Shown one piece after another: positions 6,150-7,841 of a stretch of 7,841 nucleotides of DNA (position 1 is its first letter; each line of letters starts with the position of its first letter). The stretch lies in NCBI GenBank assembly GCA_002373815.1, contig DFKH01000048.1, forward strand, positions 1 through 7,841, given 5' to 3'. Position numbers and translations under genes: made by a program. This stretch comes from Alphaproteobacteria bacterium UBA3650. GTDB lineage: Bacteria > Pseudomonadota > Alphaproteobacteria > CAAHEQ01 > UBA3637. Under the pieces are notes generated by a model, which saw nothing but the letters and a program-made list of their open reading frames with translations, was not told the DNA's origin and did not search any database.

Positions 6150-6869
6150 ATGCCTTTAAATCTGCCCCAAGCAAAAGATAAGGCGCAACTCAAACAATTG
6201 ATGACGTCTGTCGCTTTAACAAATGATCAGATGCGCCTGCTTGCACTACTCAACGATTTTGCCATTCATCAAGCTGAGTACAATCCAGAAGTCCAACAAT
6301 TCCCCGCCAAAATGGTTTACAAAGTAAATGATGAATTAAAGTTGGCTTTGGTGGCGTTATTGACCACCTGCTCTTTATTAGATCCTTTAAGACATGGGAA
6401 TGAGACTCAAAAATTTTTTGAGGACCAAATTAAAATTATTCAAAAGGCCGATGGCAATAAAATGATTGACTTTGGCTCAATTCGGGCTGACCTTATACGA
6501 CAATCATTGATTCCAGAGGTCATTGATGATTGGATTTTATATCGTGATGTCAATGGGGATGGCATTCACGCTTTGATGGACCGAAAAACATATCTGCAAG
6601 GGCTGACCACCTATGCTCGCGGAGGACACCCTGTTTATGAATTCGCTCGTTTTTATCGCCGATTTATGGAAGATAAATTAGCAAAAAAAATGAAAGAAAC
6701 ACAAAAAGTAAAAGAAATAGCTATAAAATCCCTAACAGATCAAGTGATTCAACATCAGCTGGAAAATGGTCAATCACCTCAAAAATTACTAGAACAAATT
6801 CTTTCTGATAAAACAATAAAACTGTTTGAAGAGGAAAAAGATCAACCTCTCCGACTGACAAAAAAGTAA
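6150..6869 (+). CDS. Protein of unknown function between clpX and lon, 239 aa
   Basis: I do not recognise the family. Start: AAGGAGA at 6140-6146, just before the ATG, and only 9 bases after the clpX stop, so it is translated from the clpX operon. No signal peptide or membrane segment is visible; it is probably cytoplasmic and largely helical. Residues 1-100 are Leu/Gln-rich. Residues 133-144 read DVNGDGIHALMD, which fits the EF-hand/dockerin calcium-loop spacing D-x-N-x-D-G-x5-D. Residues about 165-200 carry aromatic/basic (YEFARFYRRF) and then Lys-rich sequence, and the tail is charged. Only Cys74 is present. The context suggests a link to proteolysis or an adaptor role, but that rests on neighbourhood alone. 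Its stop codon abuts the stop of the convergent small ORF on the other strand. Confidence 0.85.
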   Translation: MPLNLPQAKDKAQLKQLMTSVALTNDQMRLLALLNDFAIHQAEYNPEVQQFPAKMVYKVNDELKLALVALLTTCSLLDPLRHGNETQKFFEDQIKIIQKADGNKMIDFGSIRADLIRQSLIPEVIDDWILYRDVNGDGIHALMDRKTYLQGLTTYARGGHPVYEFARFYRRFMEDKLAKKMKETQKVKEIAIKSLTDQVIQHQLENGQSPQKLLEQILSDKTIKLFEEEKDQPLRLTKK

Positions 6870-6944
6870 TTATTTGCCATTAAACATACCCATAAAGGCA
6901 AGTATAATAAAAACAGAAACACAAAAATCGTTCAAAGCCATCAT
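6870..6944 (-). CDS. Candidate 24-aa hydrophobic small protein
   Basis: On the minus strand an ATG at 6944-6942 opens a 24-codon frame ending with TAA at 6872-6870. The product starts MMALNDF, continues as an uncharged hydrophobic stretch (CVSVFIILAFMGMF, residues 8-21) and ends NGK. This fits a single short membrane helix with a polar, positively charged C-terminus. AAGAGG (complement of 6952-6957) sits 7 bases before the ATG. A perfect TTGACA-17-TATAAT promoter lies upstream and would start transcription about 20 bases before the ATG. This stack of signals is far stronger than expected for a chance ORF. It is convergent with the unknown gene, stop to stop, and divergent from lon. It might be a small membrane regulator, a subunit of a larger complex or a type I toxin-like peptide; I cannot choose. 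The second Met is an alternative start. Confidence 0.62.
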   Translation of the reverse strand: MMALNDFCVSVFIILAFMGMFNGK

Positions 6945-6970
6945 AGAACAACCTCTTAAAAAACATCTAA

Positions 6971-6999
6971 ATTATATCTAATTGAAAATAAATTGTCAA
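6971..6999 (-). promoter_or_regulatory. Perfect sigma-70 promoter on minus strand
   Basis: Read on the minus strand, TTGACA (complement of 6994-6999) and TATAAT (complement of 6971-6976) are both perfect and separated by 17 bases. The predicted start is near 6964. The only downstream ORF nearby is the 24-codon frame at 6944-6870. The -35 element lies back to back with that of lon. Confidence 0.9.
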
Positions 7000-7008
7000 G
7001 CCCTTGAC
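6995..7008. promoter_or_regulatory. Inverted repeat GTCAAG-CC-CTTGAC joining two -35 elements
   Basis: A perfect 6-bp inverted repeat with a 2-base spacer formed by the opposed -35 regions of lon (plus) and the small ORF (minus). It could be a fortuitous product of two good -35 boxes facing apart, or an operator through which a single regulator or competing RNA polymerases couple the two genes. Confidence 0.55.
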
Positions 7009-7032
7009 TTTTTGATTCTTTACATACATATT
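7004..7032 (+). promoter_or_regulatory. Promoter for lon, possibly heat-shock type
   Basis: TTGACT (7004-7009, 5 of 6) with CATATT (7027-7032, 4 of 6) at 17-base spacing. The same DNA also fits a sigma-32 pattern: CTTGAC (7003-7008), 16 bases, then TACATAT (7025-7031), which matches CCCATNT at five of seven positions. Heat-shock control would be expected for lon, but the sequence does not settle it. Confidence 0.6.
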
Positions 7033-7058
7033 TATACCATCAAATGAAAGGTACTCAT

Positions 7059-7841
7059 ATGACCGAAAAACCAATTGATGGTATTTACCCTGTACTAGCA
7101 TTACGTGACATTGTAATTTTTCCGAATGTTGTCGTTCCATTGTTCGTTGGACGAGACAAATCAATTGCCGCATTAGAAAATGCTATGGCACAAAAAAAAC
7201 AGATTTTACTCATTGCGCAAACAGATGCCCAAATGGACACGCCTTATACGGGGGACTTATATCGCATTGGTACTTTGGCTAACGTATTACAATTGTTAAA
7301 ATTACCAGATGGGACCATCAAAATCCTAATTGAAGGGGCAAAGCGTGCACGCGTGATGGATTGGACGCAAAGTGATCCATTTTTTGAGGCACATGCCGCC
7401 TCTATACCCGAAAAAGAAGAAGACGCAACAAAAGTGGATGCTCTTGTACGCTCAGTTTTAGAACAATTTGAAAAATACGTTCAATTATCTGGCGCAGTTT
7501 CCCCAGAAATTATAACAGCTGTTTCCAACGTCAAAGAACCTGCTAAATTCGCTGATATTGTCGCAACACACTTGGCTGTGAAAGTAGAAGAAAAACAAAA
7601 AATTTTGGAAATGGGCGCTCTTTCAGACCGACTTTCAGCATTGTTTGCTATTATGGAAAAGGAAATTGAAGTCCTAAATGTCGAACGCAATATTCGCAAA
7701 CGTGTCAAAAAACAGATGGAAAAATCTCAACGCGAATATTATCTGAACGAGCAAATGAAAGCCATTCAAAAAGAGCTGGATAACGGGGGCGAAGAAGGCT
7801 CGGAACTGGGGGAATTAGAGGACAAAATCAAAAAAGCCAAT
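7059..7841 (+). CDS. lon: ATP-dependent protease Lon (partial, N-terminal 261 codons)
   Basis: Lon degrades misfolded and regulatory proteins in the cytoplasm as a hexameric AAA+ serine-lysine protease. The visible part is the substrate-binding N-domain, opening with YPVLALRDIVIFPNVVVPLF (residues 10-29). It continues through DLYRIGTLANVLQLLKLPDG and ILIEGAKRARV, then a helical part (FADIVATHLAVKVEEKQKIL) and the start of the long coiled coil (RVKKQMEKSQREYYLNEQMK, then AIQKEL). The ATPase and protease domains lie beyond the window. Start: GAAAGG (7046-7051) is 7 bases upstream of the ATG. It has its own promoter and is separated from the clpX operon by the oppositely oriented small ORF. Confidence 0.97.
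   Translation, partial: MTEKPIDGIYPVLALRDIVIFPNVVVPLFVGRDKSIAALENAMAQKKQILLIAQTDAQMDTPYTGDLYRIGTLANVLQLLKLPDGTIKILIEGAKRARVMDWTQSDPFFEAHAASIPEKEEDATKVDALVRSVLEQFEKYVQLSGAVSPEIITAVSNVKEPAKFADIVATHLAVKVEEKQKILEMGALSDRLSALFAIMEKEIEVLNVERNIRKRVKKQMEKSQREYYLNEQMKAIQKELDNGGEEGSELGELEDKIKKAN

Noticed and set aside
6967..7173. 68-codon minus-strand ORF over the lon start
   Set aside because: It is antisense to the clearly coding lon N-terminus, has no supporting signals, and runs across both divergent promoters.

Overview
The window comes from an AT-rich Gram-negative bacterium. The evidence is an outer-membrane trimeric autotransporter with a C-terminal YadA-type anchor, an OmpH/Skp-like protein and a Lon with a proteobacterial N-domain. 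The close linkage of clpX and lon, together with the A/T-biased codon use, suggests an AT-rich alphaproteobacterium. That placement is inference; no rRNA or marker set is present to prove it.

Layout. (1) 1-214, minus: the start of a small serine recombinase that resembles Mpi-type DNA invertases and is cut by the window edge. (2) 215-471: a divergent intergenic region with three dyads ahead of the adhesin. (3) 472-2760, plus: a 762-aa trimeric autotransporter adhesin with an almost identical tandem repeat in its stalk. A strong hairpin terminator follows, then a 171-aa OmpH/Skp-like protein (2821-3336) with its own terminator. (4) 3516-4097: class II thymidine kinase behind a TTGACA promoter. 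(5) 4193-4267: tRNA-Thr(GGT) with a perfect consensus promoter and an immediate terminator. (6) 4307-4853: about 550 bases without a credible gene but rich in short repeats. It also holds a degenerate copy of the tRNA 3' end followed by an orphan terminator, and may be the scar of an integrated element. (7) 4854-6140 clpX, then a 239-aa protein of unknown function (6150-6869) in the same operon. (8) 6870-6944, minus: a previously uncalled 24-codon hydrophobic ORF with a perfect TTGACA-17-TATAAT promoter and a well-placed Shine-Dalgarno. (9) 7059 to the end: the N-terminal third of lon, divergent from the small ORF.

How the parts fit. The left half looks like a surface module: an adhesin, a probable periplasmic chaperone-like helper, and a site-specific recombinase of a family known to switch surface genes. 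The right half is the protein quality-control locus (ClpX unfoldase, Lon protease) with one unknown protein and one tiny membrane-protein candidate embedded in it. The two most notable items are the 24-aa ORF with its back-to-back promoter shared with lon, and the invertase-adhesin pairing.
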